Part shown: positions 1 through 6,444 of the stretch, in pieces
Numbering within the stretch: position 1 is the first letter of the stretch
Layout of the letters: the number at the start of each line of letters is the position of its first letter
DNA from: an uncultured Bacillaceae bacterium
Lineage (GTDB): Bacteria > Bacillota > Bacilli > Bacillales > Alkalibacillaceae
Length of the DNA stretch: 13,163 bases
NCBI GenBank assembly: GCA_937983065.1
Contig: CALKAL010000164.1
Span: forward strand, 1 to 13,163
Direction: 5' to 3'
The notes under the pieces: generated by a model
Seen by the model: only the letters and a program-made list of their open reading frames with translations
What the model was told of the DNA's origin: nothing
Database searches by the model: none
Made by a program: the position numbers and the translations under genes

Positions 1-431
1 TCTGCCTTTAATATTCCTTTCGGGTCTCTTCCGTCATCATATTTAACGGCAAATTCAACCGCTTCTACTCGTTTATAATAATCTTCATCTAATTTATGTA
101 CAAGTCCTGGCTTTAACCGAGGATTTCTATCTAAATGAACTTGTAGCTCGTCTAATAACGGGCCTAATAAGTCAATTGCTATCACATCATATTGTTTTGA
201 CAATTCAACCATTTTCGTTCTAAACTCTGGCTTTACTAACGTATATGCGATGATTCCTTCATTTTCTTTGGCGATATTAAAGGCATCAACAATCGTGCCT
301 ATATCATCGACGTACGGAATTCTTTGGATCAACATTTCGACTTCGGAAAATTGACTTAAAGCTGCTTTAACTAATAATTCAGCCGTTTCACCGACAGAAT
401 CGGATAGTACGTAAAAAATTGAGCGATTCAT
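1..431 (-). CDS. yqfL: Pyruvate, phosphate dikinase regulatory protein (partial, N-terminal 143 codons)
   Basis: Family members are bifunctional kinase/phosphorylases that control pyruvate, phosphate dikinase through ADP-dependent phosphorylation of a threonine and its Pi-dependent reversal. The start is an ATG preceded by AAGGAGG at 5-base spacing. The visible product begins MNRSIFYVLSDSVGETAELL, the hallmark N-terminus of the DUF299/PPDK-regulator family, and continues through TLVKPEFR, DLLGPLLDEL and the conserved YYKRVEAVEFAVKYDDGRDP block. The C-terminal half, including the P-loop-like nucleotide site expected in this family, lies beyond the left edge. The gap to the ccpN stop codon is only 10 bases, so the two genes are almost certainly cotranscribed, as in Bacillus, which fits joint control of the pyruvate/PEP/gluconeogenesis node. 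The truncation is caused by the window edge, not by mutation. Recognition is confident. The exact substrate is inferred from the family. Confidence 0.93.
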   Translation of the reverse strand, partial: MNRSIFYVLSDSVGETAELLVKAALSQFSEVEMLIQRIPYVDDIGTIVDAFNIAKENEGIIAYTLVKPEFRTKMVELSKQYDVIAIDLLGPLLDELQVHLDRNPRLKPGLVHKLDEDYYKRVEAVEFAVKYDDGRDPKGILKA

Positions 432-441
432 AATAACCTCC

Positions 442-1062
442 TTAAGTTTTTACGAGCTCAACAAAAGCTTTCGTAATATTTGTCTTCGTTAATCGTCCAA
501 CGACTTCAAATCCATCGTCCCGTTTGACAACAACGGGCAAAGCATCGATTTGATTTTCAATTAATTTCGCCGCTGCGTCAATGAGCGCATCTTCTTTAAA
601 ACAAAATTTTATTTTCGGGACCCGAGTCATAATAATGTGAACAGGAATTTCTTTTATTTTTTGTTGGCCCATACTTGCTCGAAGTAAATCTTTACGTGAT
701 AGCACACCAACTAATAACTGTTCTTCATCAATGACAAACAATGTACCAACATCTTCTAAAAACATCGTCACAATGGCATCGTATACAGATACATGTTCTT
801 TAATAACGACGGGAACTGAATGATAATCTTTAACTTGTAATTTTTTTAATCGATCGATGAGTAGCTCAAGTCCCGTTTTCCCTGTATAAAAATAACCTAC
901 TCGCGGCCTGGCATCTAAAAAGCCTGCCATCGTTAAAATCGCTAAATCTGGCCTTAATGTCGCTCGGGTTAAGCTTAATTTATCAGCAATGCTTTCACCG
1001 GTAATCGGTCCATTTTGTTTAACTATTTCTATAATTTGTTCTTGTCGATTGGATAATTCCAC
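442..1062 (-). CDS. ccpN: CcpN-type transcriptional repressor (HTH + two CBS domains)
   Basis: CcpN represses gluconeogenic genes (gapB, pckA in B. subtilis) under glycolytic conditions and senses nucleotides through CBS domains. Residues 1-60 form a winged helix-turn-helix (recognition region LTRATLRPDLAIL, then ARPRVGYFYTG). Two CBS domains follow, about 78-130 (VSVYDAIVTMFLEDVGTLFV, GVLSRKDLL) and 140-203 (MTRVP, ALPVV, GRLTKTNI). I chose the GTG at 1062 (206 residues), not the upstream in-frame TTG at 1080. The GTG has an AAGGTGG ribosome site 7 bases upstream, and from there the N-terminus (MELSNRQEQI) matches the length and register of the family. The TTG would place that ribosome site inside the gene. 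The gene is separated from recO by a terminator and has its own candidate promoter; yqfL follows 10 bases on. Residues before the GTG look non-coding. Confidence 0.93.
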   Translation of the reverse strand: MELSNRQEQIIEIVKQNGPITGESIADKLSLTRATLRPDLAILTMAGFLDARPRVGYFYTGKTGLELLIDRLKKLQVKDYHSVPVVIKEHVSVYDAIVTMFLEDVGTLFVIDEEQLLVGVLSRKDLLRASMGQQKIKEIPVHIIMTRVPKIKFCFKEDALIDAAAKLIENQIDALPVVVKRDDGFEVVGRLTKTNITKAFVELVKT

Positions 1063-1109
1063 TATTTCACCACCTTGCAAAAAAGAAAGAGGTTATACTA
1101 TATATAAAT

Positions 1110-1138
1110 ATTATATACTAATTTGCGCGTTAATTAAA
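1110..1138 (-). promoter_or_regulatory. Candidate sigma-A promoter for ccpN-yqfL
   Basis: On the minus strand there is a perfect TATAAT (1115-1110). Seventeen bases upstream sits TTTAAT (1138-1133), a poor -35 box matching three of six consensus bases. It lies just beyond the recO terminator and 48 bases before the ccpN start, where an independent promoter is expected. The stretch is very AT-rich, so the -10 match could be partly chance. Confidence 0.42.
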
Positions 1139-1141
1139 TAA

Positions 1142-1166
1142 AGGATGACTCTTATTTAGTCATCCT
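1142..1166 (-). terminator. Intrinsic terminator of the era/recO transcript
   Basis: A 9-bp perfect stem (1142-1150 with 1158-1166, arms AGGATGACT/AGTCATCCT) encloses a 7-base loop. On the minus strand it is followed by TTTATTTAATT. The recO stop codon (1158-1156) lies at the loop edge, so the last recO codons form part of the stem. The U-tract is interrupted by A, so efficiency may be moderate. Confidence 0.7.
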
Positions 1167-1917
1167 CTAATGGTTCATCAAGCAGATGGAGTTGTTGTAA
1201 GAAACGTTTTGATTTTAATGTGCCACCACCATATCGATTGTAATATTCATCTAACAATCGTCTTAAAAGGGAAACTGTTTCTTTTTTAACGGCGATATTT
1301 CGAATATTTTCAATCCGTTTATCATTCATGAGCCGGAGTAATTTATACGTTTTAAATTCAATCGGGATAACGTCCGTTGCTTTTAACCGACATAAATCAC
1401 AAATGACGCCCCCTTCTGAAATGGAGAAACCGATAATTGGCCGCTCCTCATGACCGAACACGCAATGATTAATAATAGGTGCAAAACCTCCAACCCGATA
1501 AAGCTTCATTTCAAACATCATCGAAATGATTTCAATTCGTTCTTCTTCTAACATCCTTTCTAAACTGTTAAATAGTTCGGTGAAAAGGATGAGGTTAGGT
1601 TCTCTTTCATGAATCACTTTCGTTAACAATTCACACATATATGTAGCGTAGGCTGTCTTGACAATATCTTCACGTATTTGTCTCATACTATGTAAAATAT
1701 CACCTTGATGAATTGTCCCTAACCCTTTACCGATTTGAATGACAAATTGACCATATATAAATGGCTGCGTAATAGCAGCCATTCGACTTTTAGGTTTATT
1801 AGCGCCTCGAGCTACTGCACTGATGAGCCCGAGTTCTTTCGTAAATAAGGTGACGATTTTATTCGTTTCACCGTAATCTTGAGTTCGTACGATAATTCCG
1901 TTAAATTTTTCAGCCAT
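1156..1917 (-). CDS. recO: DNA repair protein RecO
   Basis: RecO is the mediator that loads RecA on SSB-coated single-stranded DNA in the RecFOR pathway and promotes annealing. The 253-residue protein has the family plan. An N-terminal OB fold (about 1-80) contains GIIVRTQDYGETNKIVTLFT, ARGANKPKSR and QPFIYGQFVIQ. A helical domain follows, with a zinc-finger-like insert around 151-176 and a C-terminal segment ending LKSKRFLQQL. The insert shows C152, C173 and C176, but the position of the usual second cysteine is Gly155, followed by His156, so the canonical four-cysteine site is incomplete. The start ATG is preceded by AAGGGAGA. It sits 24 bases after the yqzL stop codon. In B. subtilis glyQS follows recO. 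Here a terminator and then ccpN follow directly. Confidence 0.95.
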   Translation of the reverse strand: MAEKFNGIIVRTQDYGETNKIVTLFTKELGLISAVARGANKPKSRMAAITQPFIYGQFVIQIGKGLGTIHQGDILHSMRQIREDIVKTAYATYMCELLTKVIHEREPNLILFTELFNSLERMLEEERIEIISMMFEMKLYRVGGFAPIINHCVFGHEERPIIGFSISEGGVICDLCRLKATDVIPIEFKTYKLLRLMNDKRIENIRNIAVKKETVSLLRRLLDEYYNRYGGGTLKSKRFLQQLHLLDEPLEDD

Positions 1918-1941
1918 GCTTCTCCCTTACTTTCAACGACA

Positions 1942-2094
1942 TTAAATTCTTGTATTTGAAAATGTCGTCCTTGTTCGTTCGTCATGATTATCATCGATTG
2001 ATTTCTTATGGTAAAATGCTTCCATTTGTTTCATCAATAAATACGCTTCTATATTTCCCGTCTTCTCAAAAACCTTCCAAGGCAAATTGATCAT
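1942..2094 (-). CDS. yqzL: YqzL-like small protein (50 residues)
   Basis: This short reading frame lies in the era-recO interval exactly where Bacillus carries yqzL. Its translation starts MINLPWKVFEKTGNIEAYLL and continues MKQMEAFYHKKSIDD, then a basic, serine/threonine-rich tail ending NTRI. The W-x-V-F-x-x-T-G-N-I-E-A-Y-L-L pattern at residues 6-20 is what I recognise as the YqzL family core. Function is unknown. No signal peptide or membrane segment is visible. A GGAGG lies 11 bases before the ATG, a slightly long spacing. The recO start follows 24 bases after the stop codon, suggesting cotranscription and perhaps coupling. It follows the era stop after 102 bases. The C-terminal tail after about residue 35 does not resemble any family feature I recall and may be variable. 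Confidence 0.8.
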   Translation of the reverse strand: MINLPWKVFEKTGNIEAYLLMKQMEAFYHKKSIDDNHDERTRTTFSNTRI

Positions 2095-2196
2095 TATATT
2101 TCCACCCTCCAGATTTATTGAATTAAAACAAATGCTTTAATACTATTTTCTCCGGGATTCCCATGTCTCATGTGTTTTAATTATTTCCAATTCCCT

Positions 2197-3102
2197 TTAA
2201 TACTCATCTTCACGATAGCCGAATTCTCTTAATTGATGAAGTCGATTGCGCCAGTCTTTTTGAACTTTAACCCATAGCTCTAAAAACACTTTCGAGCCTA
2301 ATAATAGCTCAATTTCTTGACGCGCTTCACTACCAATTTTCTTTAACATTTGACCTTGCTTCCCTATAATAATCCCTTTTTGACTTGAACGTTCTACAAT
2401 GATTGTAGCTTGTACATCAATGATATCTTTACCCTCTCTTTTCACTATTGAATCAATGACAACAGCAATGGAGTGGGGAATTTCTTCATGGGTATGGTGT
2501 AATACTTTTTCTCGAATAAATTCACTGATTATAAATCTTTCTGGATGGTCTGTTACTTGATCTTCTGGATAATATTGCGGACCTTCCTGCAAATAACTTT
2601 CCATAACCTCTAACAATCGTGTCATGTTATTTCCCTTTAACGCTGAGATCGGTACAATTTCATCGACAGCGATTTTTTCTCTGTATAAGTCAATGATTGG
2701 CAAAAGCTCGTCTGGATGCATTTGATCGATTTTATTAATGACTAAAATGATCGGTTGTTTAATTTCTTGCAAATAATCAATAATAAACTGGTCACCTTTA
2801 CCGTAGCCTTCCTTTGCATCGACCATAAACATAACTAAATCAACTTCATTTAAAGTGTTAAGCGCTGACTTTACCATAAAATCCCCGAGCCGATGCTTCG
2901 GTTTATGAATACCTGGTGTATCAATAAAAATATACTGAGCGGTATCTGTTGTTAAAACACCTTGAATTTTATTGCGGGTCGTTTGAGGTTTATCACTCAT
3001 AATTGCAATTTTTTGTCCAATGACTTCATTCATAAACGTTGATTTACCAACATTTGGTCGTCCGATAATCGCGATAAAACCTGATCGAAAATTACTTGAC
3101 AT
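2197..3102 (-). CDS. era: GTPase Era, 16S rRNA-binding 30S assembly factor
   Basis: Era binds the 3' end of 16S rRNA and monitors late 30S maturation, coupling ribosome assembly to growth. The 301-residue protein carries every G-box: G1 GRPNVGKS (14-21), the TTRNKIQGV switch region (41-49), G3 DTPG (61-64), G4 NKID (123-126) and G5 SALKG (153-157). A C-terminal KH domain has its loop GKQG at 247-250, preceded by IIVERSSQKGIIIG. Length and domain order are normal. The ATG has an AGGGG ribosome site about 9 bases upstream. About 104 bases separate it from dgkA, where B. subtilis and many relatives carry cdd (cytidine deaminase). That AT-rich gap might hold an internal promoter (TTGTCG, 17 bases, TTTATT), but the match is weak and I do not annotate it. 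Its neighbours YbeY and RecO/YqzL are the usual partners. Confidence 0.97.
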   Translation of the reverse strand: MSSNFRSGFIAIIGRPNVGKSTFMNEVIGQKIAIMSDKPQTTRNKIQGVLTTDTAQYIFIDTPGIHKPKHRLGDFMVKSALNTLNEVDLVMFMVDAKEGYGKGDQFIIDYLQEIKQPIILVINKIDQMHPDELLPIIDLYREKIAVDEIVPISALKGNNMTRLLEVMESYLQEGPQYYPEDQVTDHPERFIISEFIREKVLHHTHEEIPHSIAVVIDSIVKREGKDIIDVQATIIVERSSQKGIIIGKQGQMLKKIGSEARQEIELLLGSKVFLELWVKVQKDWRNRLHQLREFGYREDEY

Positions 3103-3206
3103 TATGTTTAACCCCTATATCTAATTGTTGTTATTTAGTTTACTATAAATAAAATGATTTTTCACGCTTTCGACAAAAGCTTATTATTTAAGACAAAATT
3201 AATCAT

Positions 3207-3566
3207 TTACATGAACAAATGGATGATTTTCGGTAAAAAAATAATCGTCCCAACGATTGCCGCAAAAACCGATGAAACTAATACTGATGCGGCACTTATA
3301 TCTTTAATCGTTTTCGCTCGCTCATGAATTGTAGGAAATAATTCATCAACAATCAGCTCGACAGCTGTATTAATTAATTCACTCGACAATACTAAAGCTA
3401 TCGCTAATAAAATAAAGAGCCATTCTATCGGTGAAATATTAAGAAATATTCCTGTAAATAAGACGATGAACATAATGAGAATATGAACTTTCATATTTTT
3501 CTCTTTTATTAACGCTGTATAAAACCCTTCAAGAGCATATTTAAAGCCAATTCTATCTTTTTTCAT
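3207..3566 (-). CDS. dgkA: Undecaprenol/diacylglycerol kinase, DgkA family
   Basis: This is a small integral-membrane kinase. Gram-positive members phosphorylate undecaprenol to recycle the lipid carrier of peptidoglycan and teichoic-acid synthesis. The 119-residue protein has three hydrophobic spans (about 28-43, 47-61 and 91-112) and the family signature SSELINTAVE (61-70), followed by KDISAASVLVS from 88. The glutamates in ELINTAVE and the asparagine of KEKN near residue 24 correspond to the metal/ATP-site residues of the family. The ATG overlaps the ybeY stop codon (ATGA, 4 bases) and lacks a strong ribosome site of its own, so translation is probably coupled to ybeY. That it prefers undecaprenol is inferred from Gram-positive homologues and cannot be read from the sequence. 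Confidence 0.95.
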   Translation of the reverse strand: MKKDRIGFKYALEGFYTALIKEKNMKVHILIMFIVLFTGIFLNISPIEWLFILLAIALVLSSELINTAVELIVDELFPTIHERAKTIKDISAASVLVSSVFAAIVGTIIFLPKIIHLFM

Positions 3567-4024
3567 CGCCGTAACCCGAATTCCTGTAATATATTTTCTT
3601 GCCTTTTAAACATCTCTTTTTCCTCTTCAATTGTTTCGTGATCATAACCGATTAAATGTAGAAAACCGTGTACGGCTAAAAAAGCGATTTCTCTTTCAAG
3701 GGAATGTTCATATTCCTCTGCCTGTTTTTTAGCCACATCAAGAGAAATAATAACATCGCCTAAATGGACGGGAATATCGCCAACAATTTCGATTTCCCCA
3801 TCACCTAGTTCTTCTTGTGGAAATGAAAGGACGTCTGTCACTTCATCCTTATTGCGAAATTCATGATTAATCCGTTTTATTTCCTCATTTGAAACGAAGG
3901 TAACTGACATTTCAGCATCATCGTTAACTTTTTCATGTTCCCCAGCTAATTGTAAAATATTTTTAGTTAATTGAATGAATTCCTCTTTCAATTCATTCGT
4001 CTCATCAATGATATCGATAATCAA
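3563..4024 (-). CDS. ybeY: Endoribonuclease YbeY, rRNA maturation factor
   Basis: YbeY is a zinc-dependent endoribonuclease involved in 16S rRNA 3'-end processing and 70S quality control. The 153-residue protein contains the diagnostic HGFLHLIGYDH motif with zinc ligands His119, His123 and His129. It also has the upstream conserved blocks MSVTFVSNEEIKRINHEFR and TDVLSFP and a GDVIISLDVAKKQAEEY segment. The start is a TTG at 4024, supported by a perfect AAGGAGG 8 bases upstream and by alignment of IIDIIDET with the family N-terminus. There is no alternative ATG. The TTG overlaps the pgpH TGA stop (TTGA), and its own TGA overlaps the dgkA start, so pgpH-ybeY-dgkA form a translationally chained block. 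Its placement beside era fits a joint role in 30S maturation. Confidence 0.96.
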   Translation of the reverse strand: MIIDIIDETNELKEEFIQLTKNILQLAGEHEKVNDDAEMSVTFVSNEEIKRINHEFRNKDEVTDVLSFPQEELGDGEIEIVGDIPVHLGDVIISLDVAKKQAEEYEHSLEREIAFLAVHGFLHLIGYDHETIEEEKEMFKRQENILQEFGLRR

Positions 4025-5472
4025 TTTTTCTGCCTCCTTAAATCACTATCATTCACATCTTCGGGATAGTCAATTCTTGCATGAAAAATACCATTTAACA
4101 TATCACAAATATCATATTCAATAACGAGTAAATCATCTAATGATAACTGACTATTATTTAACTGACCATCCATGAGGCGATCATAAATGATAGAACGAAC
4201 AATTTTACGAATCTCATCATTCGTTGGCTTATCCTTCGATCTAACCGCTGCTTCAACAGAGTCACAAATGTTAATAATTGCAGCTTCCTTAGACTGAGGA
4301 ATCGGTCCTTTATAACGAAAGGATTCTTCTTTAACAGTCGGATCCTTTTCTTTCGCTTTATAATAAAAATATTTTAATAACGCCGTACCGTGATGCTGTT
4401 CGGCAATATCAATGACTTCTTTAGGTAAGCTATATTCACGTAAAAGATTCGCACTGCTGTAGGGATGTCTTAAAATCACTTGTGCACTTTCTTCTGGAGC
4501 CATTTTATCGTGAGGATTTTTACCGTGTTGATTTTCAATAAACATATGAGGTTCTAACGCCTTTCCGACATCATGATAATAGGAGGCAACACGAGCAAGT
4601 AATCCGTTAGCTCCGACTGCCTCGGCGGCTGATTCACTTAAATTAGCGACCATCACACTATGGTGATACGTTCCAGGAGCTTCCACGAGCAGTTTTCTTA
4701 ATAACGGATGGTTCGGATTTGATAACTGTAACAGCTTCGATTCCGTTAACATATTAAAACCTGCTTCAAAAAGTGGTAATAGCCCTAACGTTAAAATTGA
4801 AGCGAGCAGTACTGATAATGCTGAAAATAATATAGAAATTAGAAGCTGTGAAGTCGTTAAAGTCGTCCATTCAATAAATTCAAAGGTAAGAACCATAACG
4901 ATATGAACGGTGAGAAGTGATGTTGACATTTTAATTAACATACTTCGATCTTTAATTGATTGATAAATAAAAATAGCAAACCATTGGGATAAAAGTAAAT
5001 ATAAAAAGACATGAAGAATCGTCGTATCTGAAACGGAAAAAATGATTGCACCGAACAATGCGATGGCTACAGAAGAAAGAATAGCGTAACGCTCGTTCAC
5101 TAAAAATTTAATTAAAATGGCGTAGGCGGCAATTGGTGTTAAATAAAATATTGAATTTAAATTACCGCCTGAAAATTGAATAATAAATAATAACAAAATG
5201 CTTCCTACACCTAGGAAGCTAGCAGCAATCGACATTTGTCTTGTCCAGGCATCGTATCGTTTTATATCAAAAAACAGTAATATACCGAATAATACAGCCG
5301 TTACAAAAGTTGCGATCCACTGATTTAACGTCACAAGCTGTTGGCTATAATAGAAAAACATCACCGCTACAAAAACTAACGGAAAAATCGTAGAAGGAAT
5401 GATTGATTGAATGATTCGGTTTTTTTCTATTTGCGAATTTTTCATATTGACACCAACTTTAACTTTCTCCAT
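4021..5472 (-). CDS. pgpH: PgpH-type c-di-AMP phosphodiesterase lacking the extracellular HDED domain
   Basis: PgpH (YqfF) hydrolyses cyclic di-AMP through a cytoplasmic HD domain attached to a membrane bundle. The family is normally about 700 residues: one membrane helix, an extracellular 7TMR-HDED domain of over 200 residues, seven helices, then HD. This protein has 483 residues. About eight hydrophobic spans lie between 25 and 236, and the first two (25-43, 52-70) are joined by only about eight residues, so the HDED domain is absent. The HD domain is complete: His270/271, His300-Asp301 (YYHDVGK), His336, His360/361 (EQHHGT), Asp404 (NICDS). The phoH stop codon directly abuts this start, so no upstream reading frame holds a detached domain. 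The ATG at 5472 has a poor ribosome site; an in-frame ATG at 5445 is possible. The downstream ybeY start overlaps by 4 bases. Catalysis is inferred from intact motifs. Confidence 0.92.
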   Translation of the reverse strand: MEKVKVGVNMKNSQIEKNRIIQSIIPSTIFPLVFVAVMFFYYSQQLVTLNQWIATFVTAVLFGILLFFDIKRYDAWTRQMSIAASFLGVGSILLLFIIQFSGGNLNSIFYLTPIAAYAILIKFLVNERYAILSSVAIALFGAIIFSVSDTTILHVFLYLLLSQWFAIFIYQSIKDRSMLIKMSTSLLTVHIVMVLTFEFIEWTTLTTSQLLISILFSALSVLLASILTLGLLPLFEAGFNMLTESKLLQLSNPNHPLLRKLLVEAPGTYHHSVMVANLSESAAEAVGANGLLARVASYYHDVGKALEPHMFIENQHGKNPHDKMAPEESAQVILRHPYSSANLLREYSLPKEVIDIAEQHHGTALLKYFYYKAKEKDPTVKEESFRYKGPIPQSKEAAIINICDSVEAAVRSKDKPTNDEIRKIVRSIIYDRLMDGQLNNSQLSLDDLLVIEYDICDMLNGIFHARIDYPEDVNDSDLRRQKN

Positions 5473-6426
5473 TTATTTTTCGTACGCTTCAATGACTTTT
5501 TGTACTAATGGATGACGGACAACATCAGAGCCTTTCAAATACGTAAAATTAATACCTTTAACGCCTTTTAGCTTCTCCTCAGCATTCGTCAATCCGGATG
5601 AGACTCCTTTCGGTAAATCAATTTGTGTAATATCGCCTGTGATGACCATTTTTGATCCGAAGCCTAATCGCGTTAAAAACATTTTCATTTGTTCTGGGGT
5701 CGTATTTTGCGCTTCATCTAAAATAACGAAAGCATCATCTAACGTTCGACCTCGCATATAAGCAAGAGGAGCCACTTCAATTGTCCCCCGCTCCATTAGT
5801 CGGACAGTTTGCTCTTGACCAATCACATCGTGCAGAGCATCATATAAAGGCCTTAAATATGGATCTACCTTTTCCTTTAAATCCCCTGGTAGAAACCCTA
5901 AGCTTTCCCCTGCCTCAACAGCAGGACGAGTTAAAATGAGACGTTTAACCTCCCCATTTCTTAAAGCTTTCGCAGCCATAACGACTGCGAGATACGTTTT
6001 ACCCGTACCAGCAGGACCTATGCCAAAAACTAAGTCAGTCGTTTTAATCGCATTGACATATTCCCTTTGTCCTAATGTTTTCACACGGATTGGTTTTCCA
6101 TTTTGATTTTTCGTAATTTCATCTTCAAATAACGTTTCGAACTGCTCAATTTTACCTAATCGAGCTAATTCTAATCCGTATATAATATCTCTTTCGGTTA
6201 AATTAATCCCTTTTTTAATGACCTTTAAAACCGCATCAATGAGCAAATAAACACTTTTTACATCTTCTTCTTGACCAATTATTTTAATTTGCCCGCCTCG
6301 CGTTAATATTTTCACAGGGATTGACTCTTCGATTTGTTTAATATGGCGGTCATTTGTACCAAATAAGTTGAGTGCATCTTCATGATTTTCTAAATGTAAA
6401 TCAATCGTTTGTTGTACCTCTTGCAT
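5473..6426 (-). CDS. phoH: PhoH-like ATPase/helicase
   Basis: This is a cytoplasmic P-loop ATPase of the PhoH family, linked to RNA metabolism and often encoded next to ybeY. The 317-residue protein has an N-terminal KH-like region (about 1-100), Walker A GPAGTGKT (137-144), Walker B VILDEAQN (234-241) and a sensor-like MVITGDITQ (260-268). Between these lie the conserved LTRPAVEAGESLGFLPGD and LAYMRGRTLDDAF blocks. Length and order are normal. The ATG has AAGGAG about 8 bases upstream. It lies 18 bases after yqfD, and its stop codon is immediately followed by the pgpH start. The name is historical: a phosphate-starvation role is not implied. The biochemical activity (ATPase, perhaps RNA unwinding or RNase partner) is inferred from the family. 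Confidence 0.95.
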   Translation of the reverse strand: MQEVQQTIDLHLENHEDALNLFGTNDRHIKQIEESIPVKILTRGGQIKIIGQEEDVKSVYLLIDAVLKVIKKGINLTERDIIYGLELARLGKIEQFETLFEDEITKNQNGKPIRVKTLGQREYVNAIKTTDLVFGIGPAGTGKTYLAVVMAAKALRNGEVKRLILTRPAVEAGESLGFLPGDLKEKVDPYLRPLYDALHDVIGQEQTVRLMERGTIEVAPLAYMRGRTLDDAFVILDEAQNTTPEQMKMFLTRLGFGSKMVITGDITQIDLPKGVSSGLTNAEEKLKGVKGINFTYLKGSDVVRHPLVQKVIEAYEK

Positions 6427-6444
6427 AAATTCGTCTCCTTGAAA

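Noticed and set aside
1812..1994. Minus-strand 60-codon frame overlapping recO and yqzL
   Set aside because: It lies in another frame across the end of yqzL and the start of recO. No good ribosome site, no family resemblance; both overlapped genes are well supported.
2140..2180. Small palindromes (CATGAGACATG, GGGAATCCC) between era and yqzL as a terminator or operator
   Set aside because: Stems of 3-4 bp with 3-base loops and no T-tract; probably chance.
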